NCBI GenBank assembly: GCA_900323505.1
Contig: OOIN01000002.1
Location: 1,240,001 to 1,304,000, forward strand
Source of the DNA: Ustilago trichophora
Lineage: Eukaryota; Basidiomycota; Ustilaginomycetes; Ustilaginales; Ustilaginaceae
Direction of reading: 5' to 3'
Length of the DNA: 64,000 nucleotides
Shown here: positions 27,959-38,284 of the stretch, in pieces
How positions within the stretch are numbered: the stretch's first letter is position 1
Layout: each line of letters starts with the position of its first letter
Notes under the pieces: generated by a model
What the model was told of the DNA's origin: nothing
Database searches by the model: none
What the model saw: the letters and a program-made list of their open reading frames with translations, nothing else
Program-made: the position numbers and the translations under genes

Positions 27959-30900
27959 TCAACTTCTTCGCTGAACAGCACTGCTTGGCAGCACATCACC
28001 ATACAAGCTGACCAACGGTGCTAGTCCCGGTCTTTGCCTCGTGCTGATTCTGCCCGCAATACCCTGCGTCTGAGCCTGTGCCACCATGTTGGGTCTCTGC
28101 AATGCCATCTGCTGCTGCTGTTGGTAATATGCTTGAGCATGGAGGTTGCTCATGCTCATAGAGTGGCGTGGGTCGTGCATCATGCCTCCGCCAGGTGGGA
28201 AAAGGGGCTGAGCGAGGTGGTGCATGCTCGTTGCGTGATGCAGTTCGGCAGGGACGAGTGATGTTCGGCGTTGTGTGATTTGAGGCGATGTTGGGAGTTG
28301 GGCCATGCTCCTGCGATGTGGGATAGTTTGCGAAGGGGGAGAGAGGGTGGCCATCGAGTTTTGGCGATGCAAGTCGACCAGAGGCGAAGCGGCGGTGGCG
28401 GAGGATCGGATGCGAGGACTGGTGACGGGTGAGATGGCTGCCTCGGGCTGTGCCACCACGCTCGTCTTTGACCTCCTCTGACCATCCTGCTGAATGTAGA
28501 GACTGGTGGTGGACCCGCTGGCGATTTGGTTGCCACCTTGCAGCTTGGCTAGCGCCGCATCCCTGCTGGAAGAACCTGTACCAGCACTGATTGGCTCAAG
28601 GGCAAGGTTCGGCGAGCTGGGCGAGCTACCCTGCTTTGGCCTACTGTGACCCAATAGCGGGTTGCCTGCACCATAGTTAGGCTCAGCAAGCAACACCGAC
28701 TGCCTGGTAAACCCTCTCCTATCCCTTGCCTCTTGCAAAATCCTCCTATTCTTCTCCAACCTACGTGCCTCCACTGCGGCCTTACGCTCTTCATAGGCAC
28801 GTTCAGCTTCGATCCTTCTAGCCTCCTCCTCCCTCGTCTTCCGCTCCTCCTCCTCCTTCTCCCGTTCCACCTCCTTCTGGCGGAGTACCGCTACCTCGTT
28901 CTCCAACTTCTGGATCCGCTCCTTCTCCGCAGCTCTCTGTGCTCGGAAGTTCTGCAGCTGTGCCAAAGGCACTTCCTCGTCGCTGCTATCCCCCTCTTGT
29001 TCTTCAGTCTCTTTGACCTCGGGAATCGAAGCGGTGCTGCTGTTCTGGTGCAAGGTGCTAAAGGCAGTCTGCCCTTCGGACGCAGCTCGAGGAGGTCGCA
29101 GCTGCGGCATAGAAGGTGAAAGCAACTGTGGGCTTCGAGGTGCCATCCAAGGCGGCAGCCTCTTCTGCTTGCTAGAAGGCGAAGCGAGTGGCGACTCCCT
29201 AGCGGGACGAGTCGAAGAGCGACGATCGGGTCCCTCCCACACGACACCATCGCTCGCCGAACCTAAACGCGATGCACGCTTGGACTGCATATCTCTCGGG
29301 CGGAACTTCTTGGTCGTCACCATCGGATATCTTATCCTCCTTTCCTCCTCAACAGATGGCAACCCGGCAAGCACCCGGATCCTAGACGAAAAAGATACAG
29401 TCGACGTTGCACTGTCACGCTCTCCCAGCTTGGCTGCACCCGATACGAGCACCTCTCCCGGCGCAAACTCTTCCGCGGGCAACAATACGACCGTCCTTGC
29501 CAAGAATCCCGGCCTCTGCGCCCAGCTAATGATGCCATTCTTCTCACCCTTCTGGCCTGGCTCCAGACCGACGATCCCACTCAACCTGCGACTAGCCGCC
29601 AGGCCCCCTGTTGAACCAACAGCGGAATCCTGCGGCGCGGCAATCGGCGGCTTGGCCAGCGCTTCAGGGCTGACCATCTGCCTCTGTCGCAACGCCTTGG
29701 CAATCTGCTCGGGCGCGATACTGGCGCTGCCGTATCTGCGTTGGAACCAGGAGATTTCGACCTCGTCCTCGATCCTGAGCTTATCGCGACGCAATTTACG
29801 CATCACTTCGGTCCTGGCAAGTGCGACATGCAGGTTTCTGGAGAAAGCATACGTGCTCGAGTGCCGGCGCAGCTTCATCTCGGGGTTGATCGAGCGAGGG
29901 AACCTTAGGTCGTCGTTGGCGTACAGCATTTCTCCAGCTGCAATCACAGGAATTTGGGATCGAGCTTCAGCATCGCCAGCCAGTGTTGGCGCCAAGTGCA
30001 TGTGCACTTTGAGGAGTGTGCAATTGTATAGTGCCTTCTTGGCAGCCGAATCCAGGCCAGGCGGCCGAGTTGCAGTCGCACTGTCATCATTGCTCTGCGA
30101 GCGCGTTCTCGCCTTTGAGAAGGAAGAAGGATAGCGCGCCGCCTCGTCGCTTCGCGATGGTCCTGGTACACCAGCTTGTGTCTCTGCAAATGAAACGGTG
30201 CTCTTAGCCGAGGGAGCGACCACAGTGGTCTCGGCATCGTCATCCTCTTCATCATTTCCGTATTCGTCTTCCGACTCTGACTCATTGCCAAAGAGACCCT
30301 TGCGGTATTTGCGATGAACCACGACATACGACGGGGTCGGTTTCTCGGTAGCAAAGTCTCGTGCCGCCTCCTGGGTCAGAATCACCCTCCCGTCCGTAGT
30401 TCGACGCGGAGGAGGACGTGGTGAAGGAGTGTTGAAGCTGGAAGGGCTCGCAGCAATTCCGGCGATCTGGCCCAGCGAGCTGGATCTGGTCGGCAAGGGT
30501 GCCGCTCTGCCGCCCCTGAACGAGGGTGTTGAGAGCGAACCATCGTCGCCTTCACCAAAGTTGAGGACAGCGCGCAAGAAGTCTGAATCGCCTTCTTCCT
30601 CAATCACAGCGGGAATCTCTCTTCTGGCAACGTTGCTGCTGAACGCCGGCGGGGCTGCAGTAGCACTGGGCAAGGAAGGGAGTGCAAAAGCACTAGAGTG
30701 ATGCGAAAAGGTGCTATTAGACCCATGCCCTTGACTCGAGTTGGCGTCAAAGGTAATGTCCCCGCCGTCTTCATGGGAGCTGCGGCGGTCGGAGAAGGTG
30801 CCTTGCCTTGTTTTCGGGCTGATGCCAGTGAAGGCGTCGCTCGGTGTCCGCAAGTTGTGTGATTGTGTGTCTGCAATATTGACGCTAGAGGGCAGACCTG

Positions 30901-31483
30901 AAAAATTGGCGAAAAAGTCCTTCTGGCCATTGGGCAGCCAGACAGGCTGGACCTGTGGAGGTGTCGTCGGGGTCAAAGGAGGCGACTGAGCACTGGTGCT
31001 TGATGATGATGCCGACTGTGACCTCGAAGCAAGCAGTGGTGCTGCTTTCAAGTTTGAGCTGGAACGGTTAAATAAACGACGACCCAAGCCCCTGAGCGTG
31101 CCGACACCGCCGGAAGACTTTGTAGATGCCTTACCATCCTTGGTAAGCTTTGAGTCGTGCGAGACGGTCTTGGGCTTGGTCACTGACCCTCGACGCCTGC
31201 CCTGAGAGGCAAACTTGGTGTATTCGGCATCGCTCGACTCGTCGGTGGTGGAGGGAAGACGAAGTTGGTTTGAGTGAGGTGAGCTATGTGGGTCAAAGTA
31301 GCCGGGCTGGTGAGAGGATCCACTCTGGCTGTGGTACATGCTTGTGCCGCGAGATCCCTCGGGATCGTAGCCGTCGTTGCTGCTGGAGGTGAAGGAGGCA
31401 ACGCTGCTGTTTTTGCGGCCATAGTTGGCAGATGCCACACCGGAGCGCGCAGGTGCAGGGCGTTGAGGTTGCAAGAGCATCAT
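27959..31483 (-). CDS. large uncharacterised Ser-rich protein with a coiled coil
   Basis: A single uninterrupted frame of 1174 residues from the ATG at 31483. The first 480 residues are Ser/Pro-rich and disordered, with an acidic patch (NESESEDEYGNDEEDDD). A seemingly folded segment at about 490-620 contains LYNCTLLKVHMHLAPTLAG, a stretch rich in Arg/Leu (ALARTEVMRKLRRDKLRIED) and SWFQRRYG. Residues about 830-930 form a long Glu/Arg/Lys heptad-rich coiled coil (about 90 residues) with ERAYEERKAAVEARRLEKNR. The C-terminus is Gln/Met/His-rich and includes polyQ. This layout is typical of cytoskeletal, polarity or scaffold proteins, but I do not recognise the family. The reading frame is secure because of its length and codon use. 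Confidence 0.75.
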   Translation of the reverse strand: MMLLQPQRPAPARSGVASANYGRKNSSVASFTSSSNDGYDPEGSRGTSMYHSQSGSSHQPGYFDPHSSPHSNQLRLPSTTDESSDAEYTKFASQGRRRGSVTKPKTVSHDSKLTKDGKASTKSSGGVGTLRGLGRRLFNRSSSNLKAAPLLASRSQSASSSSTSAQSPPLTPTTPPQVQPVWLPNGQKDFFANFSGLPSSVNIADTQSHNLRTPSDAFTGISPKTRQGTFSDRRSSHEDGGDITFDANSSQGHGSNSTFSHHSSAFALPSLPSATAAPPAFSSNVARREIPAVIEEEGDSDFLRAVLNFGEGDDGSLSTPSFRGGRAAPLPTRSSSLGQIAGIAASPSSFNTPSPRPPPRRTTDGRVILTQEAARDFATEKPTPSYVVVHRKYRKGLFGNESESEDEYGNDEEDDDAETTVVAPSAKSTVSFAETQAGVPGPSRSDEAARYPSSFSKARTRSQSNDDSATATRPPGLDSAAKKALYNCTLLKVHMHLAPTLAGDAEARSQIPVIAAGEMLYANDDLRFPRSINPEMKLRRHSSTYAFSRNLHVALARTEVMRKLRRDKLRIEDEVEISWFQRRYGSASIAPEQIAKALRQRQMVSPEALAKPPIAAPQDSAVGSTGGLAASRRLSGIVGLEPGQKGEKNGIISWAQRPGFLARTVVLLPAEEFAPGEVLVSGAAKLGERDSATSTVSFSSRIRVLAGLPSVEEERRIRYPMVTTKKFRPRDMQSKRASRLGSASDGVVWEGPDRRSSTRPARESPLASPSSKQKRLPPWMAPRSPQLLSPSMPQLRPPRAASEGQTAFSTLHQNSSTASIPEVKETEEQEGDSSDEEVPLAQLQNFRAQRAAEKERIQKLENEVAVLRQKEVEREKEEEERKTREEEARRIEAERAYEERKAAVEARRLEKNRRILQEARDRRGFTRQSVLLAEPNYGAGNPLLGHSRPKQGSSPSSPNLALEPISAGTGSSSRDAALAKLQGGNQIASGSTTSLYIQQDGQRRSKTSVVAQPEAAISPVTSPRIRSSATAASPLVDLHRQNSMATLSPPSQTIPHRRSMAQLPTSPQITQRRTSLVPAELHHATSMHHLAQPLFPPGGGMMHDPRHSMSMSNLHAQAYYQQQQQMALQRPNMVAQAQTQGIAGRISTRQRPGLAPLVSLYGDVLPSSAVQRRS

Positions 31484-32371
31484 GACTGCCGCAGGTGAGT
31501 CGTATTCTACTACTCTGTTATTCGAAGATTGCGTTTTCCGAAAAGTTCAGAAGCCTTTTTATCGGAGATGCTGGCCGAGAAGAAAATGCTAAAGTTACCG
31601 CTAGAAGAAGCTTTACTTCTGGGTCCCTGCCATCTAATATGTGCCCTTGTGTGAGCAAATGAAGTGGGTGGGGAAGCGAAGGCGTGGCAGATCGGAAGAG
31701 TAGCAAACAGACTTGATGTGGTGGAGCTTGGTGGGAGATGAAGTCGCGGAAGTTGGATGAAACGCCGCTGTTGGATGAGGTGGAACAACGACAACTATCT
31801 CATCCAGATGGTCATCGCCCGGCAAAGGAAGTTCAGGAAGGGAGGTAGAGATCGAGAGCGTCTGTTCTGAGATGATAGCTCGAGCTCGCGATTGATAAAG
31901 ATGTCGCTAAGAGTTCTAGATGTGTGATAGCTCGAATGGGAGTGGATACGAGTATAAAGGTGACAACGGTGATGGTGGGTTTAAGGTGGGAAGGCGGTTT
32001 GAAGGGATCCGAGTTGATGGATGTCAGGTAGGGCCAAAGCAGTGGATCGCTGCAACTAGCCAGAGAAAAGCAAGGAGATCAGGGTCGGAACTTGGCCTCA
32101 GCCTCGTCCGTCAGCGAAAAAGAACCAAGCAGGAGACAGGATGAATTACATGTGATGGAAGGCATTGACGTAGCTCAAGCTAGCGAGGATCGAGCCAAAC
32201 GATGATGACACCCGACATTGGGTAGCACAATGACGGCTGGCATCGTGGGACCGTAGTGTATAAGTTGCACAATGGCAGTCCATTTTTCTTTTTCTTTGTC
32301 CGCTCTGTTTGAACGGACACAGGACCCGGAGGACGGATGACATGACGCTCGAGGGGCCAGTGAGAGGTTGC

Positions 32372-32409
32372 ACGCACACGCACACGCATACGCACACGCA
32401 CACGCACAC
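32372..32409. repeat. (CACACG)n-type microsatellite
   Basis: About six imperfect CACACG units. The same unit recurs at about 60657-60692. Confidence 0.85.
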
Positions 32410-32743
32410 GGGAGCTGCGGAAGAGGAGAGGTAAGATCTCTCTCACGGGATGCCGAACGGGCATGATCTTTTGGGACATGGTCGACAGGGCACCCGATGG
32501 CTGTCTGGCTGGGCTGAAGAGTGAGCAAGGCGGGGCGGCAAATGTTCTTTTTGCAAAAATAAATTAAGATAAAACAAGAGCGGGTCAGGGCGCAAAGAGG
32601 AAGCGGATCGAAGTTGTCGAGGCGTTGGAAAGTGGCCAACGCCTGCATGCAGGACCTTTTCAACAGAGAGAGAGAGAGGAATGCAAAGCCCATCTCTTCT
32701 TCGCCTCAGGCCAATATTGCATAACTAGACAACAGACGAGCTG

Positions 32744-32776
32744 AAATGAGTGGATGGATGGATGGATGGATGGATG
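32744..32776. repeat. (GGAT)n tetranucleotide repeat
   Basis: About seven consecutive TGGA/GGAT units. Confidence 0.9.
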
Positions 32777-34533
32777 CGTTTGATGATTTGTGCAGTCCAT
32801 TGCCAAGTCAAAAGACGACAGGAGGCACAGGGGCAGAGAGTTGCCCCCTCGCTAAAACCGAAACAATAATGAAAGGATCTTCAGGGTGCGAGTGCACAAT
32901 TGACAGCCGGAACGCTCAGCCTTTTGAGACAATTGTGTACCGTTTCCCCAGCAAAGGGTCCTATTCGAAATTATAATTTGGTTTAAAGAAAAAGTTAAAA
33001 AAGAAGATGATCTTCTACGCGAGCTCCAAGTGAGGCACGCAGATCGAAAAAAGTGCGCGACTCGAAGAGCAAACGTGTGTCAAGATGTATGCGAAAGCCG
33101 ATATGGCTCAGTCGGTGTACTGTACAAGCTGAGACTTCTTTTCTCACTTGACATCGTATCAACGCCCAACCATCAATTTTACCGAGACGCAATCGACTCA
33201 AGAGGAGACCATGTTCTGTCTCTTACCAGAAAGGTGGACTAAATAGTGCAAAGTTCGGGCGCACGTTTCGTTACGTCTCCGTTTGTGGTTCGATTCTCGC
33301 TTTCACTCTTGACTCGACTCGAGTATCGTCCCGCTGAACCGCATGGCTCCTTTTCAGCATGGACTTGTTTCCCGACGTCTTTGTTTCCTCCGGGCCAGGC
33401 ACCTTTATCTTCTTGTCGGTTCGCCTTTTTTTTTTTTTTTTTTGCAGACCTTCGCATCTGTAGGTGAAGCCTTTTTTTGCTGCAGAGATGTGGCGGCAGC
33501 AAGTCAAGAGGGAAAGAGGATTCTTTGGAAAGCGCCAAATCGTTCTTGCGAGGCAGCTGGGCTGCATCCCTTCTGCACTCCAAATGTCAGGTCAGTGACA
33601 AAGTGTCAAGGAGAGCATGCAGCCCAATGCAGCAACAATGCAACCGTGCAGCTTCCGGCTTTTTCCTGGCTCCTCTCTCGACGCAAGAATTCGCTTGTGC
33701 GGATGGTGCAGCTCGGTTCTTCACTCCGACTGTTCCTCCACATCTGATGCCGTAGGTTCTCATGCATTTCTCCATTCCTCGATTTCATCATTTGCAACGC
33801 TGTTGCTCAAATCGTAGCGCGCAGATTCGTATCCTTGCTCGCTCATCCCAACTCATATCGAACTTCTCTATCTCATCCATTCTTCTCGCTGCTCACCACT
33901 TGCGCCATCTTTCTAAGCTTGGCGTCGGTCGACGTGATGAGAGCTTTGCCAATCACCGATCGGTCCAGATTGAACTGATATGTCTAGCATCATGCATGTG
34001 TAACCTTACTCATGGCAAATGCTGCAACGCTGACAGCTGAGTGACCATCCAATAACTACAACCACGCCATCTCTGCCTGCTTACCACCAACGCCCGTATT
34101 GGCTGTTTTCATTCGGGCTCCGTTGCCGCTGCATTTAATGCGACATCCTGAGACACCGCTAGGGTTTTATAGCAATTGTGGGTGTGCTTGGACGTCTTGT
34201 CTTCTGGGCAAAGCATGGAAAACAGTCGGGAGTTGTATGTAATTTAACAGTGTGAAGCTGTGCGGTCACTTGAAGAGCGAAGCACCGGCAGTTTGTGAGA
34301 AGGCAAGAGCCAACATGAAATGTGAGCCTGTCGAGGGAAACCGATACAGGGAATCGGGCACGATCTGCCGGTCGAGATTCCGAAAGTGGAGGCATGCGGC
34401 TTTCAACTTTTTTTTTTTGACATCGTCCCACGTTCCGTGCGTCCTTCTGATATCTCTTTGAGTCCAACACTACCACCGTGCGTTAGTATCGAGCTGCACC
34501 AGTCGGCCGCTGAACGAGGCAAGTCTCTCGCGA

Positions 34534-34539
34534 ATGTAA
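34534..34539 (+). promoter_or_regulatory. start-stop element ATGTAA overlapping the main ATG of the RWD gene
   Basis: The sequence ATGTAATG contains a start codon followed at once by a stop, whose last A is the first base of the main ATG at 34539. A ribosome initiating at the first ATG would terminate on the main start and could reinitiate or stall. Confidence 0.5.
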
Positions 34540-35516
34540 TGTCCACGTCGCCGCTGCTCACATTGCGCTATGCGAGCCTCGAAGATGTCGCCCAGGACCT
34601 TGACATGGTGATTCAGTCGTCTGCTTCGGACGAGTGGTCGTGGGACGGTGCCTCTGCGCACGAGCAAGATGCTTGGTCGAGCTTTGTCCAGGATCCGTCC
34701 TCAGCAACATCGTCTATGGTTGCGGGTCTTGCAGGGAAGATCCAACTGATGCCGGGGATAGCGCTTTCCTTCTCGCTACTATCTTCATCACAAGATCAGG
34801 AGGCAGCAGTGGACGTCTCAGCCCCAATACTCCCACCAGACAGCGTAGCACGCATCAAGCAATCCCTCTTGAGCCGCTCAAGAGAGTGGTCAGAGGAAGG
34901 CATTGAATCGCTCTACCTCTTTGACCTTCTCACTACCACACAAGCCCTCCTCTCCGATTCTCCCGATCTGCATTCCAGCCACAGCACTGCACGCACATCC
35001 GAACCGATCCTTCAACCCACCGAAGAAAGCGCTGCGACAAAGACAATCATCGAGCTATCTCGCGCTCTTTTCTGGTCACACCATCTTAAAGCACCCTCCA
35101 AGTTGAAAGATTTCAACAATTGGTGTCCTGAGCTCGGCGTTTGGGGAGTTGTCCGGGTTGGTTATCCAGGATACTTGTGCTTCGAAGGAGAGACCAGTGC
35201 GGTTGATGAAATGGTGCGGCGGGTGAAAGGTTTACAGTGGCATGCTATTCAGCTGCGCGTGCAGCGGTCTTATGTGCACGCTACCGATCTCTCGAAGGTG
35301 GAAATGGAGAATCTCGGCCCAGTGGAACAGGCGCTGTTGTCATGTGCGTTGGCTAAGAATCACCCTGATAATACCCACAAGGTCGACGAAAAGGTCAGAA
35401 CGGGCTGTCAGGTGATCGAAAACCTGGGAAAGCTGGTGGAACGGCTCAGAGGGTGTGGGTTGGAAGAAGAAGAAATCTCGGAGGCGCTGGGGATAAAGCT
35501 CAGTGGGACGCAGTGA
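34539..35516 (+). CDS. RWD-domain / DUF1115 protein (RWDD2-like)
   Basis: The ATG at 34539 gives 325 residues; the frame is open further up but the upstream part is compositionally unlike protein. The N-terminal half fits an RWD-like fold with an acidic segment. The C-terminal half has the DUF1115 look: ALFWSHHLKAPSKLKDFNNW, then GVWGVVRVGYPGYLCFEGE, then LQWHAIQLRVQRSY. That is the order of the family that includes animal RWDD2A/B. The molecular function of this family is not established. It ends in an acidic helix (GLEEEEISEALGIKLSG). The only neighbours on this side are the metalloprotease genes, convergent with it, and they suggest no link. Confidence 0.75.
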   Translation: MSTSPLLTLRYASLEDVAQDLDMVIQSSASDEWSWDGASAHEQDAWSSFVQDPSSATSSMVAGLAGKIQLMPGIALSFSLLSSSQDQEAAVDVSAPILPPDSVARIKQSLLSRSREWSEEGIESLYLFDLLTTTQALLSDSPDLHSSHSTARTSEPILQPTEESAATKTIIELSRALFWSHHLKAPSKLKDFNNWCPELGVWGVVRVGYPGYLCFEGETSAVDEMVRRVKGLQWHAIQLRVQRSYVHATDLSKVEMENLGPVEQALLSCALAKNHPDNTHKVDEKVRTGCQVIENLGKLVERLRGCGLEEEEISEALGIKLSGTQ

Positions 35517-36041
35517 GTTAGATATGTGCGTCGAAGGGCAATTGGGGACGTGAAAGTCGCCGCGTTTTATTGAAGCATGGAAATATCACGAACATTCAGT
35601 ATTGCCGTGCCAGTTGGCCTCAAAAGGGCGACATCTACACAGGGAATTTGCCACGCTTACGGAGGAGATGCAACATGCAATGTTACGAAATATAGCATCA
35701 TAAAGACAAGAGATACCCAAGCTCAGCATACAGTGAATCCCGTCGATATATGTAACGATGAAATTAAAATTGGACCGGCAAGGGTAAGCGGCTGTGAATA
35801 AGTGCAGAACTAAAGACATTTGATGATTGCATAGGCCAGGAGAGCATTGCAACGCCCGGCGTCAGAGTTTAAGAGGATGAAACAAAGTAATAGATTTGTA
35901 CGTCAAGAAGGACACAATGGCGGAAACAGACACTGAGCAGATACTTCGATTCACTCAGGCTAATCGACAGAAGAGTGAGAGGATCCAAGAGCGATGACGA
36001 GGGCTCGATGTGATCCGCTAGTAAGGAAGGTCGTAATTTCC
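35517..36041. other. convergent intergenic spacer with duplicated 3' flank
   Basis: No gene is seen. The last part (about 35977-36041) resembles the flank downstream of the second metalloprotease gene (about 38215-38284), including a shared GATGTGATCCGC core, so the tandem duplication included 3' flanking DNA. Confidence 0.55.
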
Positions 36042-37278
36042 TTAGAGCAAGCGATGTTCCTTAGCAACTGCAGCCATACGAACGATTTGGCCTTCAGTAA
36101 ATTCGGTCGCACACTTGTCGTCTGCGTAGCTGTGACGAGTGCGAAAGGGAGCAAAAAATTGGTCAGGTTAGCTAGGTTAGCCACTTTCTGCTGCGGAGGT
36201 TGGTCGGGTGGCATTTTTCTCGAATCAAGAAAAGGGGCACCACTCACTCCATGTAGCTGCATCAAAGATTAGGGCAGGGGGTCGTGCGATGGTCAGCAAT
36301 GGGAAAACCCGCCCAAGATCAAGCAGAGTCTGCAAAAGCCTTCAGATCTCGGCATTGGAATGTCAACTTACTTGTGGATCGAGTCTACGCCACCTCCGGG
36401 GCACGTGTCGGGTGCTTTGGTCGGGCAACCATCCGTTGGAACTGCCTGTGGAGGCGTGTCGTCCACAAAGTCGCCAGGAAAATTGCATCCATTCTCAAAC
36501 ACATGTTTCAGGCCCAAAAAGTGACCAACTTCATGCGTTGCTGTCCTCCCCAGACCAAACCGTGATGGATAAACTCCTGGTACCGTAGCATAATGAATAA
36601 TCACCCCATCGTAAATTACCTCTATTTCTTTGAACATCCATGGGTAATAGGTCCATCCGAGGGCAGGCATGTTTTTCCCCCGTCGTGCTTGACCTTAATA
36701 CTGTATAGGTTGAGTGTTTTCACGTCGCCTTTGTGAAGTGCTTTCTTCATGAACTCAACTTTTTGATCTGTGAAGGAGATTTCGCGGAACCATTTCTTGT
36801 TCTCGACTCTATTGGTCTCCTGCAGATTAAAATTGAAGCCAGCAGGCTTGAAGCTTTCGTTGAGCTCATTCATCTGTGCCTGAATCTGGGAAACACTGAG
36901 ATTCCCTTCGTCACCGTCGTGAATGACGTGCCATACAACCTGGATGGTCTTCGGCTTCTGAGCCAACAGCTGGGCATCGGTGAGAGAGTGAGTTTCATCT
37001 GAAGCACCCTCAGAGCTGTTGCTGAGCGTTTGACGCAGATCGGTAAGACGCTCGCGCTCAGCCTTGATGAGGGTTTGGATGTGCTCTTCGGCTTCGGGAT
37101 CTGTGTTCTCGGGCGTACCGCAGCGCAGCTTGATGCCTCCAAAAGGATCGGCTTCACGTCTGATCAGCTTGTGAATCTTGCCCAAGTTGGTCGAATGCGC
37201 CACAGCCTGGTGCGGATGCATCTGCAGCACAAGGAACGCCATGGAGAGCGTTCAAAAGAGCTGGCCAAAGGTCAGCAT
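36042..37278 (-). pseudogene. M43-type secreted metalloprotease, copy 1 (nonsense codon and frameshift)
   Basis: Three exons as in its two neighbours: 37278-36372, microexon 36256-36248, and 36129-36042. The zinc motif HEVGHFLGLKH, DDTPPQ and the C-terminal CATEFTEGQIVRM are intact. Two lesions are seen. Codon 9 after the ATG at 37278 is TGA (37254-37252), inside the signal peptide; the 19-codon alignment with copy 2 (MLTFGQLF-stop against MLPFHQLFF) needs no gap. Second, an A5 tract (T5 at 36674-36678 on the plus strand) is one base short, so the frame changes between HDGGK and NMPALGW. A later ATG at 37242 would give a protein with only a short hydrophobic start (MAFLVLQMHPHQAVA). Decay is the simplest reading; the homopolymer lesion alone could be a base-call error. 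Confidence 0.8.
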
Positions 37279-38284
37279 GTCGGTCTTTTGTTACTTGTCG
37301 TCTTGAAGCCTTGCGTTATCTATCCTTTGAGGACAAAGAGAAGAGTTGTGATTTAAGTGAGGATGGCTGGACTCTCGTTTCGACCTGATTATATATGTAA
37401 CGGGTGTCTGAGATATGTGAGCGGGCTGAGCAGTCGCCTAAGTGAAGTCAACCCACGCAGGAGTCCTCTCCGGCTATTCACAAGCGGATCAGGTGCGATC
37501 TTTGAGCTGAGGTGCTATAAAACACTACGTTATACCGGCCTTGCTGGGCCCTCGCATTGCATTGCATTGATGTTGTTTTGGCTGTCCGCCCTATACGCGA
37601 GCCGGGACGGCGAGCGGATCTTAGTTGGCATCGGAAACCTCGGCCACCGACGCCTACCGCCCACCGTCCCAGTTCGCAGACGGCAGCCCAGGCCACTGGG
37701 ACCGCTGGCTCGAAGCAGATTAGGTGGGACGTGGGGCACGTTCGCGCTGATCAAAGTCTCAAATGTTGCACGTTCAGGCGGGAGATAGGGTTTCATTAAG
37801 CTTGATGGGGTGCAAGATTATTGTTGGGGAAGTGGGTGATACAATGTGGTTCTAGTACTCAAGCCGTGGGCCGAAATCCTTCAAAGATGAACGCTGCTAT
37901 CATGGGCTTCAGTGAAGGAGAACAAATGTAGATTGCGGTACCTAGATGAAACAACCAGGGTGGGTCGGAGGGGCAGAGCGGGACTTTGAGAGTGGGATGG
38001 GAATGAGGTGGGCTATGGTAGGGCAGAGACCGATCATGACATTCGCATTCCCTTCCCATCGCTTCACAGTATGTGGGCTGGCAACCACACCATGCCCTAA
38101 ATCGGTAGATGGTGCCAGGACTGCGGGTAACAAAGCTGGAACGATGGGATGAATGCGAGTGATACTTGCCCACCGAGAGCAGCCATACGTTGCGTCAACG
38201 TAGGCTGTTCGATAAAAATGTGAGAGCAGCATCAAGGCGATGGTAAGGGCTTGATGTGATCCGCCACTGAGCATCGTAGCGCCT
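37279..38284. other. spacer between metalloprotease copies 1 and 2
   Basis: About 1 kb. It holds the promoter of copy 1 and the 3' flank of copy 2. A triple GCATT repeat is at about 37554-37568. No gene is seen. Confidence 0.5.
37389..37398 (-). promoter_or_regulatory. TATA box of metalloprotease copy 1
   Basis: ACATATATAA on the minus strand, about 111 bases before the original ATG; its position matches that in copy 2. Confidence 0.55.

Larger units (their letters stand above)
31484..34538. other. gene-poor region with simple repeats
   Basis: About 3 kb between two divergent genes. It holds a CACACG-type repeat (about 32372-32409), a GGAT tetranucleotide run (about 32744-32776), and a T17 tract (about 33427-33443). 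Several short frames exist on both strands, none convincing. The 3' end should contain the promoter and leader of the RWD-domain gene. Confidence 0.5.

Noticed and set aside
29013..30134. A 373-residue open frame on the plus strand
   Set aside because: It overlaps the secure coiled-coil gene on the other strand and has no domain.
32372..32409. CACACG repeats as telomeric or CRISPR-like sequence
   Set aside because: Units are short, uninterrupted by spacers, found inside gene-bearing DNA at two places; ordinary microsatellites.
33093..33125. A tRNA-like 5' half (GGCTCAGTCGG resembles a D-arm)
   Set aside because: No matching D stem, anticodon stem or T-arm at proper distance; the nearest T-loop-like sequence is about 190 bases away.
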